Origin: AV69 sp963742315
GTDB lineage: Bacteria; Verrucomicrobiota; Verrucomicrobiia; Chthoniobacterales; UBA10450
Length of the DNA stretch: 64,000 bases
Direction of reading: 5' to 3'
Assembly: GCA_963742315.1 (NCBI GenBank)
Contig: CAVULE010000003.1
Span: forward strand, 868,001 to 932,000
Shown here: positions 17,599 through 25,500 of the stretch, one piece after another
How positions within the stretch are numbered: position 1 is the first letter of the stretch
Layout of the letters: each line of letters starts with the position of its first letter
Notes under the pieces: model-generated
Seen by the model: the letters and a program-made list of their open reading frames with translations, nothing else
The model's database searches: none
What the model was told of the DNA's origin: nothing
Program-made: the position numbers and the translations under genes

Positions 17599-18354
17599 AT
17601 GTCTGATCCACTCGATTTCACCGGCAAAGTCGTGCTCGTGACCGGCAGTTCGCGCGGCATCGGCGCCGAAACAATTAAGGCTTTTGGAGAACGCGGCGCG
17701 AAATGCGTGGTCAATTACGTCGCCGATTCGGAGGGGAAGAACAAAGCCGATGCCAAAAACGTCGCACAAATCCTGGCCGATCCGCTCGTCATCGAATGCG
17801 ATGTTACGAATCCCGCGCAGGCTGAATCCATGATGATGGAGATCGGCGACAAGCGCGGCGGTCTGGACGTTCTCGTTAACAACTCTGGAATCATTCGCGA
17901 CCGCACCATCAAGAAAATGACGCTGGAGGAATTTGAAAGCATCCTGCGCGTGAACCTGACCGGGACCTTTAATGTCACTCAAAAAGCCGGAACGGTTTTG
18001 CGCAATGGCGGACGAGTCATCAATCTCTCATCCGTTAGCGGGCAAATGGGATTGTTCGGTCAGGCTAACTACTCCTCGAGCAAAGCTGGCATTATCGCAT
18101 TGACGAAGGTTTCGGCGCGTGAGCTGGCCCGTAACCAAATCACAGTCAATGCCGTCGCGCCTGGTTTCATCGATGTCGGGATGAGCAAGGGAATGTCGGA
18201 TGAAGTCACGCAAAACTTTATTAAGCAAATTCCATTGGGTCGCCTCGGTGAGGTCAGCGAAATAGTGAACGCCATTCTTTTCCTAGCCTCACCGATGGCT
18301 TCTTATATTACGGGTCACGTTTTGAACGTGAACGGCGGTTATTACATGGGATGA
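17599..18354 (+). CDS. SDR oxidoreductase, 3-oxoacyl-ACP/acyl-CoA reductase type
   Basis: A 251-residue classical short-chain dehydrogenase with TGSSRGIG (NADP-binding, about 16-23), NNSG, catalytic Ser in INLSSVSGQ and YSSSKAG (Tyr/Lys), and the C-terminal GHVLNVNGGYYMG. It reduces a 3-oxoacyl thioester, as FabG or acetoacetyl-CoA reductase does. It is divergent from the B12 mutase genes and not in a fatty-acid-synthesis cluster. A role in the surrounding acyl-CoA metabolism therefore seems likelier than housekeeping FabG (inference). An AT-rich repeat of ATTTAATG-like units (17549-17580) precedes the start. Confidence 0.88.
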   Translation: MSDPLDFTGKVVLVTGSSRGIGAETIKAFGERGAKCVVNYVADSEGKNKADAKNVAQILADPLVIECDVTNPAQAESMMMEIGDKRGGLDVLVNNSGIIRDRTIKKMTLEEFESILRVNLTGTFNVTQKAGTVLRNGGRVINLSSVSGQMGLFGQANYSSSKAGIIALTKVSARELARNQITVNAVAPGFIDVGMSKGMSDEVTQNFIKQIPLGRLGEVSEIVNAILFLASPMASYITGHVLNVNGGYYMG

Positions 18355-18375
18355 ACTACAGCTGTGCTGCGGTGT

Positions 18376-18424
18376 GGAGGGACATGCTTCTGCATGTCCT
18401 GGACGCACAGAAGTGCGTCCCTCC
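18376..18424. repeat. REP-like double hairpin (GGAG type)
   Basis: GGAGGGACATGC-ttct-GCATGTCC is followed by GGACGCAC-agaa-GTGCGTCCCTCC, so two hairpins lie head to head between GGAGG and CCTCC ends. The GGAG tetranucleotide replaces GTAG. The same GGAGGGAC/GTCCCTCC ends recur at 57495-57553. It lies between the convergent SDR and cupin genes. Confidence 0.7.
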
Positions 18425-18489
18425 GCACGAGTCGGCCGGCCACAGCGAGTCCGTCTGGTGGCAGCCAAGATGCCTATGCTACGAGCGGA

Positions 18490-18969
18490 CTACTCTTCGC
18501 CGACGTAGTAATCGAGCGGATCGGAGCGAAGGATAGCGCGCTCAGGGCAGCGAACGATCCATTTCTTACTATCGGGGTAATAACCCGACTCGCCGATGGG
18601 ATTATCGGCTACTACGTACATTACCAAGTCTTGATCTCCCTCATTAATTAGCTGATGCGGCTCGTTCGGACCGAAGATAAAGGCGTCGCCCGGTTCGATC
18701 GATGTCTTGCCATCTTTATGGCGGGCCACGCCGTGGCCGGAGATGATGTGATAGAACTCCCACTGCGCGCTGTGGGTGTGATAGGGATAAGCCGCTTTCC
18801 CCGGTGGGATCCGGCAAATCTCGACATCGAACGGATGACGTTCCATTAAATCGGTCGAGAATGGTTTTCGGCCGAGCGCCTCCGAAACTTGTTTGCCCGC
18901 CCCCGCAAATTTCCCCTTCGGTGACGACCAAACAAGCTCCTCCAAATTATCGGTATTTACTTTGCGCAT
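18490..18969 (-). CDS. Cupin-domain protein
   Basis: A 159-residue single-domain cupin. Motif 1 is YHTHSAQWEFYHIISGHG (two His, a Glu and the downstream Gly) and motif 2 is GDAFIFGPNEPHQLINEG (metal His). These are the usual four ligands for a divalent metal. The C-terminal 40 residues (DSKKWIVRCPERAIL…) resemble family members that bind or isomerise sugars and small acids. No neighbour suggests a substrate, so the function is open. It is monocistronic and faces the SDR gene across a GGAG-type REP. Confidence 0.85.
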   Translation of the reverse strand: MRKVNTDNLEELVWSSPKGKFAGAGKQVSEALGRKPFSTDLMERHPFDVEICRIPPGKAAYPYHTHSAQWEFYHIISGHGVARHKDGKTSIEPGDAFIFGPNEPHQLINEGDQDLVMYVVADNPIGESGYYPDSKKWIVRCPERAILRSDPLDYYVGEE

Positions 18970-19004
18970 AGCAGCAGGTTAAAAGTCAGCTTGGATTCGA
19001 CAAG

Positions 19005-20063
19005 CTATAATAGCGGCAGCTGGGCGACTTCTTGTTCTATCTCGGCGAATCGAACGCCGATACCAATTAAGCGAATCTTTTTCCCGGTCCGAGCAAAGGC
19101 TTCTTCCAGTAGTTGACGGTAGCTGCCGAGGTTGGGAAGGAGTCCGGCTCTTTCAATGGTGGTCCGGGTGAAATCCGAGAACTTCAATTTCAGGAAAATC
19201 TTGGTGACTCGCCTGGTCGGCTGTTTTTGTGCCAGTTCCGCCGCTAGTTCTTCGAATAGCTCGCCTACTTTTTCTTCACATTGTTCGAGAGTTGTTAGAT
19301 CGCTGCTAAAGGTCTCTTCAGTGCTTAATGATTTTCTCTCTCGATTTGGTTCGACCGGCCGATCATCGATGCCGCGGCAAAGATCGTAAAGTTCACTGCC
19401 GAACTTGCCAAAAAGCTCGTGCAACTCCGGTCGCGATAACCGTTGCATCTCGCCACACGTGGTCACGCCGGCGCGTGCCAGTTTTTCTTCTGTTACCGCG
19501 CCAATCCCCCAAAGTTTTCGCACCGGCAATGGCTCCATGAATTCCGGCACCTTCTCCGGCTTTACTTCGTACTGTCCGTTGGGCTTGTTGACTTCGCTGG
19601 CGATTTTTGCCACCAGTTTGTTCGGCCCGACTCCGGCGGAAGCGGTTAACTTTGTTTCCTTAAAAATTAAATCGCGAATTTCCCTGGCCAGTGGGCCTGG
19701 AGGACGCGGATTCGCGGTTACATCGAGATAAGCTTCGTCCAGCGAGAGTGTTTCCACCACGGGCGTGAAGCGGTGCATTATTTCCCGGACCACTCCTGCT
19801 TCTTTCCGATAAACGTCAAAGCGCGTTGGCAACACAATCAGGTTCGGACAGCGTTGCAATGCCATGAAAGTGGGCATGGCCGAGCGAATACCGAAAGCAC
19901 GCGCTTCATAGTTACAGGTAGTTAGAACGCCGCGCCGATCGCGCGCGCCGCCGACCCCAACTGGTTTGCCTCGCAACGACGGCCGGTCGCGCACTTCGAT
20001 CGCGGCATAGAAACAATCCATGTCGAGATGAATAATGGCACGCGGTTGTGATGGCTCCGGCAT
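19005..20063 (-). CDS. dinB: DNA polymerase IV (Y-family)
   Basis: A 352-residue translesion polymerase. The palm carries HLDMDCFYAAIE (first catalytic Asp) and SLDEAYLDVT (Asp-Glu pair). The thumb helix-hairpin-helix includes KLWGIGAVTEEKL, and the little-finger domain ends near LIGIGVRF. It copies damaged DNA error-prone. The frame is open far upstream to 20342, but those 93 residues come from antisense-frame MATE sequence. ATG 20063 (MPEPSQPRAIIHLDMD) gives the normal length. No LexA-type operator could be recognised. Its upstream neighbour on the same strand is the decayed MATE gene. Confidence 0.93.
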   Translation of the reverse strand: MPEPSQPRAIIHLDMDCFYAAIEVRDRPSLRGKPVGVGGARDRRGVLTTCNYEARAFGIRSAMPTFMALQRCPNLIVLPTRFDVYRKEAGVVREIMHRFTPVVETLSLDEAYLDVTANPRPPGPLAREIRDLIFKETKLTASAGVGPNKLVAKIASEVNKPNGQYEVKPEKVPEFMEPLPVRKLWGIGAVTEEKLARAGVTTCGEMQRLSRPELHELFGKFGSELYDLCRGIDDRPVEPNRERKSLSTEETFSSDLTTLEQCEEKVGELFEELAAELAQKQPTRRVTKIFLKLKFSDFTRTTIERAGLLPNLGSYRQLLEEAFARTGKKIRLIGIGVRFAEIEQEVAQLPLL

Positions 20064-20145
20064 GAGGAGAAATTTCGCGTGAAATACCGCAGAGCTCAAA
20101 GGCGCGCCAGCGTTCCGACAAACCTGATCGCTAACTAACGCTGAC

Positions 20146-21538
20146 CTAGCTCGCGACTGCGCCTCCCGGTTCGGCAATTCCCTCCGGGAAGTTCTGAGGA
20201 AAAACCAGCTTCCGTTGCAGCTCGCGGCGCAGCAGCAGGAGATTGAGGCAGGCCTGGAAAATGATCGAGCCAACTGAGAGATACCAGACGTGCCTGATTT
20301 GAAATCCGGGATGGAGCGAAACCAAATAAGCGGGCAGGGCAAAAAGAATCAACCGCGTCATCGAGCTAATTAGCGGTGGCAAGGTGTTGCCAATTCCCTG
20401 AAAGGCGCTCGAGCGTAGTAAAGGCAATTCCGGCAGCGATAAAATTAAAAGACACTATCTTGAGATAATCGCTGCCAAAAGCGATGACTGCCGGATCGCG
20501 CGAAAACGCACGGATCATGGTCGCGGAACAAAACTGCGCGACAATAGTAAGGAACAGCATCAGTATCGAACCAATGCCAATGGCAGAGTAGATCGAATGA
20601 CGAACGCGGTCAGCGCGACGTCCGCCAAAATTTTGACCAACTACCGGAGCTACGGCGAAGGCTAAGAGCAACTACTGGAAGAAACAATGCCTGCATGACG
20701 CGGGCACCTACTCCGAATCCGGCCTGGGCTGCTGCACCAAAGCCACGAATTATACTATAGACGATGATAATATAGATCGAAAGTCAGAATGAACTCCGCG
20801 CCAGCGGGCAATCCAATGCGAAGCAGGCTATTCCAAATCTTGGTTTGCGGACGGAACTGCGCGAAACGGAACTGGAGATAGTGATAGCTTCGTCTCGAAA
20901 TAGAGTATCAACAAAACATCGGCAACTAGGATTGAGATAAACGTTGCCAGGGCGGCGCCGGTCACGCCGAGCCGGGGCCAGGGTCCAATGCCAAAGATCA
21001 GCAACGGCGCCAGGATCATATTGAGGACGACACTAAGAACCTGGAAGCCGACAGTAGGTTTAATGATACCGGTCGCGCGCAACGCCGATCCCAAGGCCAC
21101 CAATGGGAACTGGAGAAGAAGGCCCGGAATAAACCAAAGCAGATAACTTTTGGCCAAGGACGCTGTCGCGGCATCCGCGCTTAATGATTCACAATAAAAA
21201 TCGCGCAAAAGAAAACTAAAGATACCCAACGCCGCCGCCACAATTAATGACATGATGAAGGATTGGTTGAAGGCGAGCTCGGCTTGAGGTTGATCCTTCC
21301 GTCCGGCCGCTTGCGAGATGAGCGTCGTCGTTCCGACGCCGAGCATTTGCGTCAGCGCCAGCACTATCATCGTAAAATTGCCGGCAACACCGACGGCGGC
21401 GATCGCTTCCTTGCCGAGATGTCCCACCCAATAGAGGTCAGCCAGCAAGTAGAGAGTCTGCACCAGCATACTGATGGCGAGGAAGGCCGTCATTTGCAGC
21501 AGGTGTTTGGTGACGGATCCCTGCGTGAGATCTTTCAT
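20146..21538 (-). pseudogene. MATE-family efflux transporter, multiple frameshifts
   Basis: The first ~215 residues (from ATG 21538, MKDLTQGSVTKHLLQMTAFL) are an intact MATE N-terminal half. The remainder is scattered over other frames (20366-20671, 20146-20427). Comparison with the other copy (1015-1997) shows single extra bases at about 20895 (TTTCGAGACGAAGC versus TTTCGAAAGAAGC), about 20785 and about 20420, plus an in-frame stop. Substitutions between the copies are spread throughout, so they diverged some time ago. The product would be a sodium- or proton-driven drug exporter if repaired. Confidence 0.85.
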
Positions 21539-21575
21539 ATTCGCGGCGGTATTCTGGCTCTGTTACAATGCATTC

Positions 21576-21980
21576 ATGAGCGTGCAAGTTTATGGATGCA
21601 ATCATCTCGCGATTGAAGTGGATGATGTCGAAGCGGCGGTGAAATTTTATCAAGACGTCTTCAATTTGGAGAAGATGGATGGTGGCGAAGGCGACGCCTT
21701 TTTAAAACTGGGTGAGCACCAATTTCTCGCCATCTTCGAAGTCGAGCGGGTCAAGCCGGACCGGGTCCGTCATTTTGGACTCATCGTGCGCGACGAGAAA
21801 CAGCTCACTGAGGTGCGCAAAAAGGTGGAGGAGAAGTATGGTTTGAAACTGGAGCCGCCATTTCGCTGCGATTTTCGCGACCCCTGGGGCAACCGCATCC
21901 AGGTGGTCGATCTGCACGATGAATCGCTGATCTGGCTTTTGCCTTATGCGGAAGTGCAAAAAGTTGGGATCAAGTTTTAG
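21576..21980 (+). CDS. VOC-superfamily (glyoxalase-like) protein
   Basis: A 134-residue protein with the paired beta-alpha-beta-beta-beta pattern of the vicinal-oxygen-chelate fold. CNHLAIEVDDVEAAVKFYQD starts module one, with a metal-ligand His. FGLIVRDEKQLTEVRKKV and RDPWGNRIQVVDLHD form module two, with a terminal ligand region. Family members are glyoxalases, dioxygenases or resistance proteins, and the substrate here cannot be told. ATG 21576 is chosen because the upstream frame would encode antisense MATE leader sequence. It is divergent from the MATE remnant. Confidence 0.8.
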   Translation: MSVQVYGCNHLAIEVDDVEAAVKFYQDVFNLEKMDGGEGDAFLKLGEHQFLAIFEVERVKPDRVRHFGLIVRDEKQLTEVRKKVEEKYGLKLEPPFRCDFRDPWGNRIQVVDLHDESLIWLLPYAEVQKVGIKF

Positions 21981-22103
21981 GTATTGTGCTTGCGTTCGAG
22001 CGGAAAATCGCCAATAGTCACGCTTTCTGGACCCAGGCCCGCTTGTTTGTCGCGCGAAGTTACACTTCCGGACCTCCAGGACGGCCTTTAACTTATTCGA
22101 CCT

Positions 22104-22322
22104 ATGAACTTCCTCGAAACTACAATCGCCCCGAAAGCCCGGGGACCACTTATCAAACGGATATTAATCAGGTGCCCTTCGACGGCGAAACTCACCCCCA
22201 GCGGGCAGACGATTAGGGAAGACTTGTGGGCCAAGGCCAAAGTCAAAAGCAACAAATTGAATTGCCCGCATTGCGGTCAATCTCATACCTGGTCGAAGAA
22301 AGACGTCGTTCTCGCCCGGTAA
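22104..22322 (+). CDS. Small zinc-ribbon-like protein
   Basis: The 72-residue product has a C-terminal CPHCGQSHTWSKKDVVLA and an upstream IRCPSTAKLTPSG. This two-part pattern (RCPxTG then CPxCGxxHxWxxxDAWL) is common in small soil-bacterial proteins of unknown function. Only one full CxxC pair is present, with the upstream Cys possibly completing the zinc site together with His. The first ~15 residues look non-conserved, so the true start may be a little downstream. Function is unknown. Confidence 0.55.
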   Translation: MNFLETTIAPKARGPLIKRILIRCPSTAKLTPSGQTIREDLWAKAKVKSNKLNCPHCGQSHTWSKKDVVLAR

Positions 22323-22496
22323 TCAGCGGAACATCTGGAAAAAAGCTTGTGCCCTAAGGGTTTCTAGCCATCGCTAAGCGTCACTTACCTAACTAACGAC
22401 TATTGGGAAAGACTCGACGGTTATTTAGCGCGTCGATGTGTAGAAATGGCCGCGTCGTCGTCGCCGCGGGTTTTGTGGAAAGCTCAAAGGAGCCGC

Positions 22497-23732
22497 TTAA
22501 TCCCGTCCCCAAATCATGGCGACGGAAGTAGTGAGGCTTCCACCCATGTTAAAGGTAAGGAAACGCTTTACCCCTTCAATCTGCCGCGCGCTCGCTTGTT
22601 CGGTCAGCTGCTGGTAGGCCTCGTGGACCTGGCGCACACCGGTCGCTCCCACGGGATGGCCGTCGCCAATCAAGCCGCCACCGGCGTTGACCGGAATCTC
22701 CCAACCAATTTTGCCGCTGATATGTTCGCGCCGGACCTGGGGAAGCGCAGTCGCACCACTTTTCGCCAACTCAGCGCCTTTCCCTTTCTCCGCCAGGCCA
22801 AGAATTTCGTAAGCGACGATTTCAGTAATCGAAAAACAATCGTGCACTTCCGCGCCCTGAATGTCGCGCGCCTTGAGCTTTGCCATCGCGAAAGCATTCT
22901 CGGCCGCCTTACGGGCGGTCGAGAAGGTGGGGGCATCCTTCTTCTCTAACGCGAGATAATCGGTGGTATGACCAAAACCGAGCAGACGTGGCAATCTTGA
23001 TTTGTCACGACCGATTCGATCCAGATATTTGCCTGAAACCAACACGAGCGACGCAGCTCCATCGGTGATCTGCGAGCAATCAGAGACTTTCAAGGGCGGC
23101 GCGACACTCGGGTTTTTGTCCGAGACCTGCGACGCACAATCATAGGTAAGATCGGCCTCTCGCATTTGCGCCAGTGGGTTCAGGCGCGCATGCGCATAGT
23201 TTTTGTAGGCGACCCAGGCCAGGTCTTTTTCGGAAGCGCCATACTTTTCGATGTAAATCTGCGCAATGCGCCCGAACAATTTCGGAAACATGAAATCGCC
23301 GTACTCCGGTTTTTCGATGTGATAATCCGCGGCTGCACCGAGAACGTCGGAACCGTCGAGCGACGACATTGTCTTTTGTTGTTCCGCACCTACCACCAAA
23401 ACGGCGTCGTGGAACCCGCCCATGATCCATTGGGCGCCGAGAAGAACTGACAGCGCGCCAGACGCGCATGCCGCTTCGGTATGCATGGTTGGAATCCCAT
23501 GCAATTTCGGATCGATTTCCGGAATAAACGCGCCGAGATGCAATTGCTTGGTGAATTGACCGGCGTTGAAATTGCCAACCGCGCCCGCCTGAATTTCCGC
23601 CGGATCAATCTTCGCGTCATCGAGCGCCTTTTTGCCGGCCTCGGTAATCAAATTCCGAATGGTCTTGCCCTCTTTTTTGAGGTTGCGCTTAAAATCGGTG
23701 CGTCCGCCGCCAAGAATGTAAACAGGTTCCAT
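22497..23732 (-). CDS. Thiolase-family acetyl-CoA acyltransferase
   Basis: A 411-residue thiolase of the SCP-x/archaeal-like type. The nucleophilic Cys is in HTEAACASGALSV (about 85-97), with HDCFSITE (about 298-305) and GDGHPVGATG (about 355-364). The usual C-terminal CxG loop is replaced by NMGGS, as in this subfamily. It cleaves or forms 3-ketoacyl-CoA. With the acyl-CoA dehydrogenase, SDR and CoA-transferase in the neighbourhood it would complete short-chain acyl-CoA oxidation. It is followed downstream by nothing on its strand for 400 bases. Confidence 0.9.
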   Translation of the reverse strand: MEPVYILGGGRTDFKRNLKKEGKTIRNLITEAGKKALDDAKIDPAEIQAGAVGNFNAGQFTKQLHLGAFIPEIDPKLHGIPTMHTEAACASGALSVLLGAQWIMGGFHDAVLVVGAEQQKTMSSLDGSDVLGAAADYHIEKPEYGDFMFPKLFGRIAQIYIEKYGASEKDLAWVAYKNYAHARLNPLAQMREADLTYDCASQVSDKNPSVAPPLKVSDCSQITDGAASLVLVSGKYLDRIGRDKSRLPRLLGFGHTTDYLALEKKDAPTFSTARKAAENAFAMAKLKARDIQGAEVHDCFSITEIVAYEILGLAEKGKGAELAKSGATALPQVRREHISGKIGWEIPVNAGGGLIGDGHPVGATGVRQVHEAYQQLTEQASARQIEGVKRFLTFNMGGSLTTSVAMIWGRD

Positions 23733-23888
23733 ATATGAAGTTCAGAGTTGAAATTTTGATCCCCTCGCCTTTCGCCCGGTCCCCTTTTTGAAGGGAGAGA
23801 GAAGAGCAAGAAGTCGCTTCTTTAATCTAGCTAATCTTCCCCGGCTGTCATCCCAAGCAGCCGTCTCTTTCTGGGGAGCGCAGGCTGC

Positions 23889-24002
23889 CGGGTAGCGCAC
23901 GCGTCTCGCGTGTTGGCGAAGGCGTCCCCGCCTTCGCGGACTTCCCAAAAAGATTGTTTCGGCGAGACGCCGAAACCAACGCGCGAGACGCGCGCGCTAC
24001 CC
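23889..24002. repeat. Long palindromic REP element (GGGTAGCGCACGCG type), copy 1
   Basis: Outer arms GGGTAGCGCACGCGTCTCGC and a matching inverted end (GCGAGACGCGCGCGCTACCC) enclose GGCGAAGGCG-tccc-CGCCTTCGC and GTTTCGGCG-a-GACGCCGAAAC hairpins. A second copy in the same orientation lies at 25311-25460, so the acyl-CoA dehydrogenase gene sits between two copies. The remainder of 23733-24064 holds no gene I can support. Confidence 0.8.
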
Positions 24003-24064
24003 GGAAAATCCGTGGTAACACTACCCGCAAAATTTGGGACACGAGGGAGCCTGTCCCTCCAAAT

Positions 24065-25234
24065 TCAGCCCCCGAAAGCACTGATCCCGGTGATGTCGCG
24101 ACCAACGGCCAGAGTGTGGATATCATGGGTGCCTTCGTAGGTGGAAACCGCCTCGAGGTTCATCAGATGCCGGACTACAGAATAACGATCAGTGATGCCC
24201 ACGGCGCCGAGGAGATCGCGCGCTTTACGCGCGCATTCCAGCGCCATCCAGACGTTGTTGCGCTTCGCCAGCGAGATCTGTTCCGGTCGGACCGGGCCGG
24301 TTTCCATCATGCGGGTGAGACGCAGGGCAAGCAGTTGCGCTTTGGTGATTTCCTGCACCATCCACACCAGTTTTTCCTGCACCAATTGGAACCCGGCAAT
24401 TGGGCGACCAAATTGCTCACGCGATTTGGCGTAGGCCAGCGCGGTTTCGTAGCAATCAATGGCCGCGCCAATCACGCCCCAGGCCACGCCCACCCGTGCC
24501 TGCGAAAGACACGAGAGCGGCGCTTTCAATCCCGAAGCCTTGGGCAAACGATTCTCGGCTGGAATGCGGCAGTTTTCGAACCAGCATTCGGACGTGCGCG
24601 ACATGCGCAGACTAAACTTCCCCTCGATATCGTTCGCGCGAAATCCAGGTGCGTCTTTCTCCACTACGAATCCGCCAACACGACCATCGTCGTCTTTCGC
24701 CCATACCACTTTTACATCCGCGATGGAGGCATTGCCGATCCAACACTTGCTGCCGTTCAAAATGTAATGATCGCCCTCGCGCCTGGCGCGCGTTTCCATA
24801 CCGCCTGGGTCAGAGCCGTGTCCATGTTCCGTTAGCGCGAAACAACCGACGCGCGTGCCCGACACCAGTCCGGGAAGCCAGCGCTCCTGCTGTTGCGGCG
24901 TGCCGAAGGAATAAATCGCGTATATAACAAGTGAGCCTTGCACCGATGCCAGTGAGCGAAGTCCGGAGTCGGCCCATTCCAGCTCCTGCATGATGAGCCC
25001 GTAAGCCGTATAGCTTAAGCCCGCGCAGCCATGCTCTTTCAATTGCGGGGCATAAAAACCTAGTGCACCCATCCGCGGGATGAGATGTTCAGGAAATTTG
25101 GCCGCCCGATGGCAGGGCACGACCTCTTGCATTACCTCCTCTTGCACAAACCGCCGCGCCCGATCCCGTGCCGCCCGTTCGCGCTCGGTAAGAAGCTCTT
25201 CAATGGCGTAGTAATCCAGCGAGGGCGTAGTCAT
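24065..25234 (-). CDS. Acyl-CoA dehydrogenase, glutaryl-CoA dehydrogenase-like
   Basis: A 389-residue flavin acyl-CoA dehydrogenase. FALTEHGHGSDPGGMETRAR (FAD/substrate loop), the ARVGVAWGVIGAA helix and the C-terminal EAVSTYEGTHDIHTLAVGRDITGISAF are visible. The Glu in TYEGTHDIH is the catalytic base position of GcdH-type enzymes. SVQGSLVIYAIYSFG resembles the GcdH glutarate-binding strand, although the conserved SVQSS is SVQGS here. It would oxidise, and perhaps decarboxylate, glutaryl-CoA, or act on another short acyl-CoA. ATG 25234 (MTTPSLDYY) is preferred over an ATG at 25279. Confidence 0.9.
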   Translation of the reverse strand: MTTPSLDYYAIEELLTERERAARDRARRFVQEEVMQEVVPCHRAAKFPEHLIPRMGALGFYAPQLKEHGCAGLSYTAYGLIMQELEWADSGLRSLASVQGSLVIYAIYSFGTPQQQERWLPGLVSGTRVGCFALTEHGHGSDPGGMETRARREGDHYILNGSKCWIGNASIADVKVVWAKDDDGRVGGFVVEKDAPGFRANDIEGKFSLRMSRTSECWFENCRIPAENRLPKASGLKAPLSCLSQARVGVAWGVIGAAIDCYETALAYAKSREQFGRPIAGFQLVQEKLVWMVQEITKAQLLALRLTRMMETGPVRPEQISLAKRNNVWMALECARKARDLLGAVGITDRYSVVRHLMNLEAVSTYEGTHDIHTLAVGRDITGISAFGG

Positions 25235-25310
25235 GTGGCGCAATTGCGAAGATCGACAATATATGCGCGTGATTTTCAATCAATAAGATCGACATAGGCG
25301 GATCATTTTT

Positions 25311-25460
25311 GGGTAGCGCACGCGTCTCGTGTGCTGGCGACCGCGCCTCGCGATCGCGAACTTTTCCTGCGTACTGTCACTTTTCTAGACAAACAAGATT
25401 CAAAAGAAAGTTGGTTTCGGCGCGACGCCGAAACCAACACGCGAGACGCGTGCGCTACCC
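25311..25460. repeat. Long palindromic REP element (GGGTAGCGCACGCG type), copy 2
   Basis: It shares both ends and the inner GTTTCGGCG-c-GACGCCGAAAC hairpin with the copy at 23889, in direct orientation. An extra ~35 bases of non-palindromic sequence sit in the middle (25365-25410). Both ends carry GTAG. A partial copy (right half only) lies at 39010-39058. Confidence 0.8.
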
Positions 25461-25500
25461 AGACGAAGGGCTCATCCGCGTAATCCGAGATTAGAAATTT

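Noticed and set aside
18364..18651. Plus-strand frame opposite the cupin gene
   Set aside because: It is antisense to a clear cupin and starts in a REP hairpin.
20064..20342. 93-residue N-terminal extension of DinB
   Set aside because: The extension is encoded by MATE sequence in another frame, and the normal DinB start is ATG 20063.
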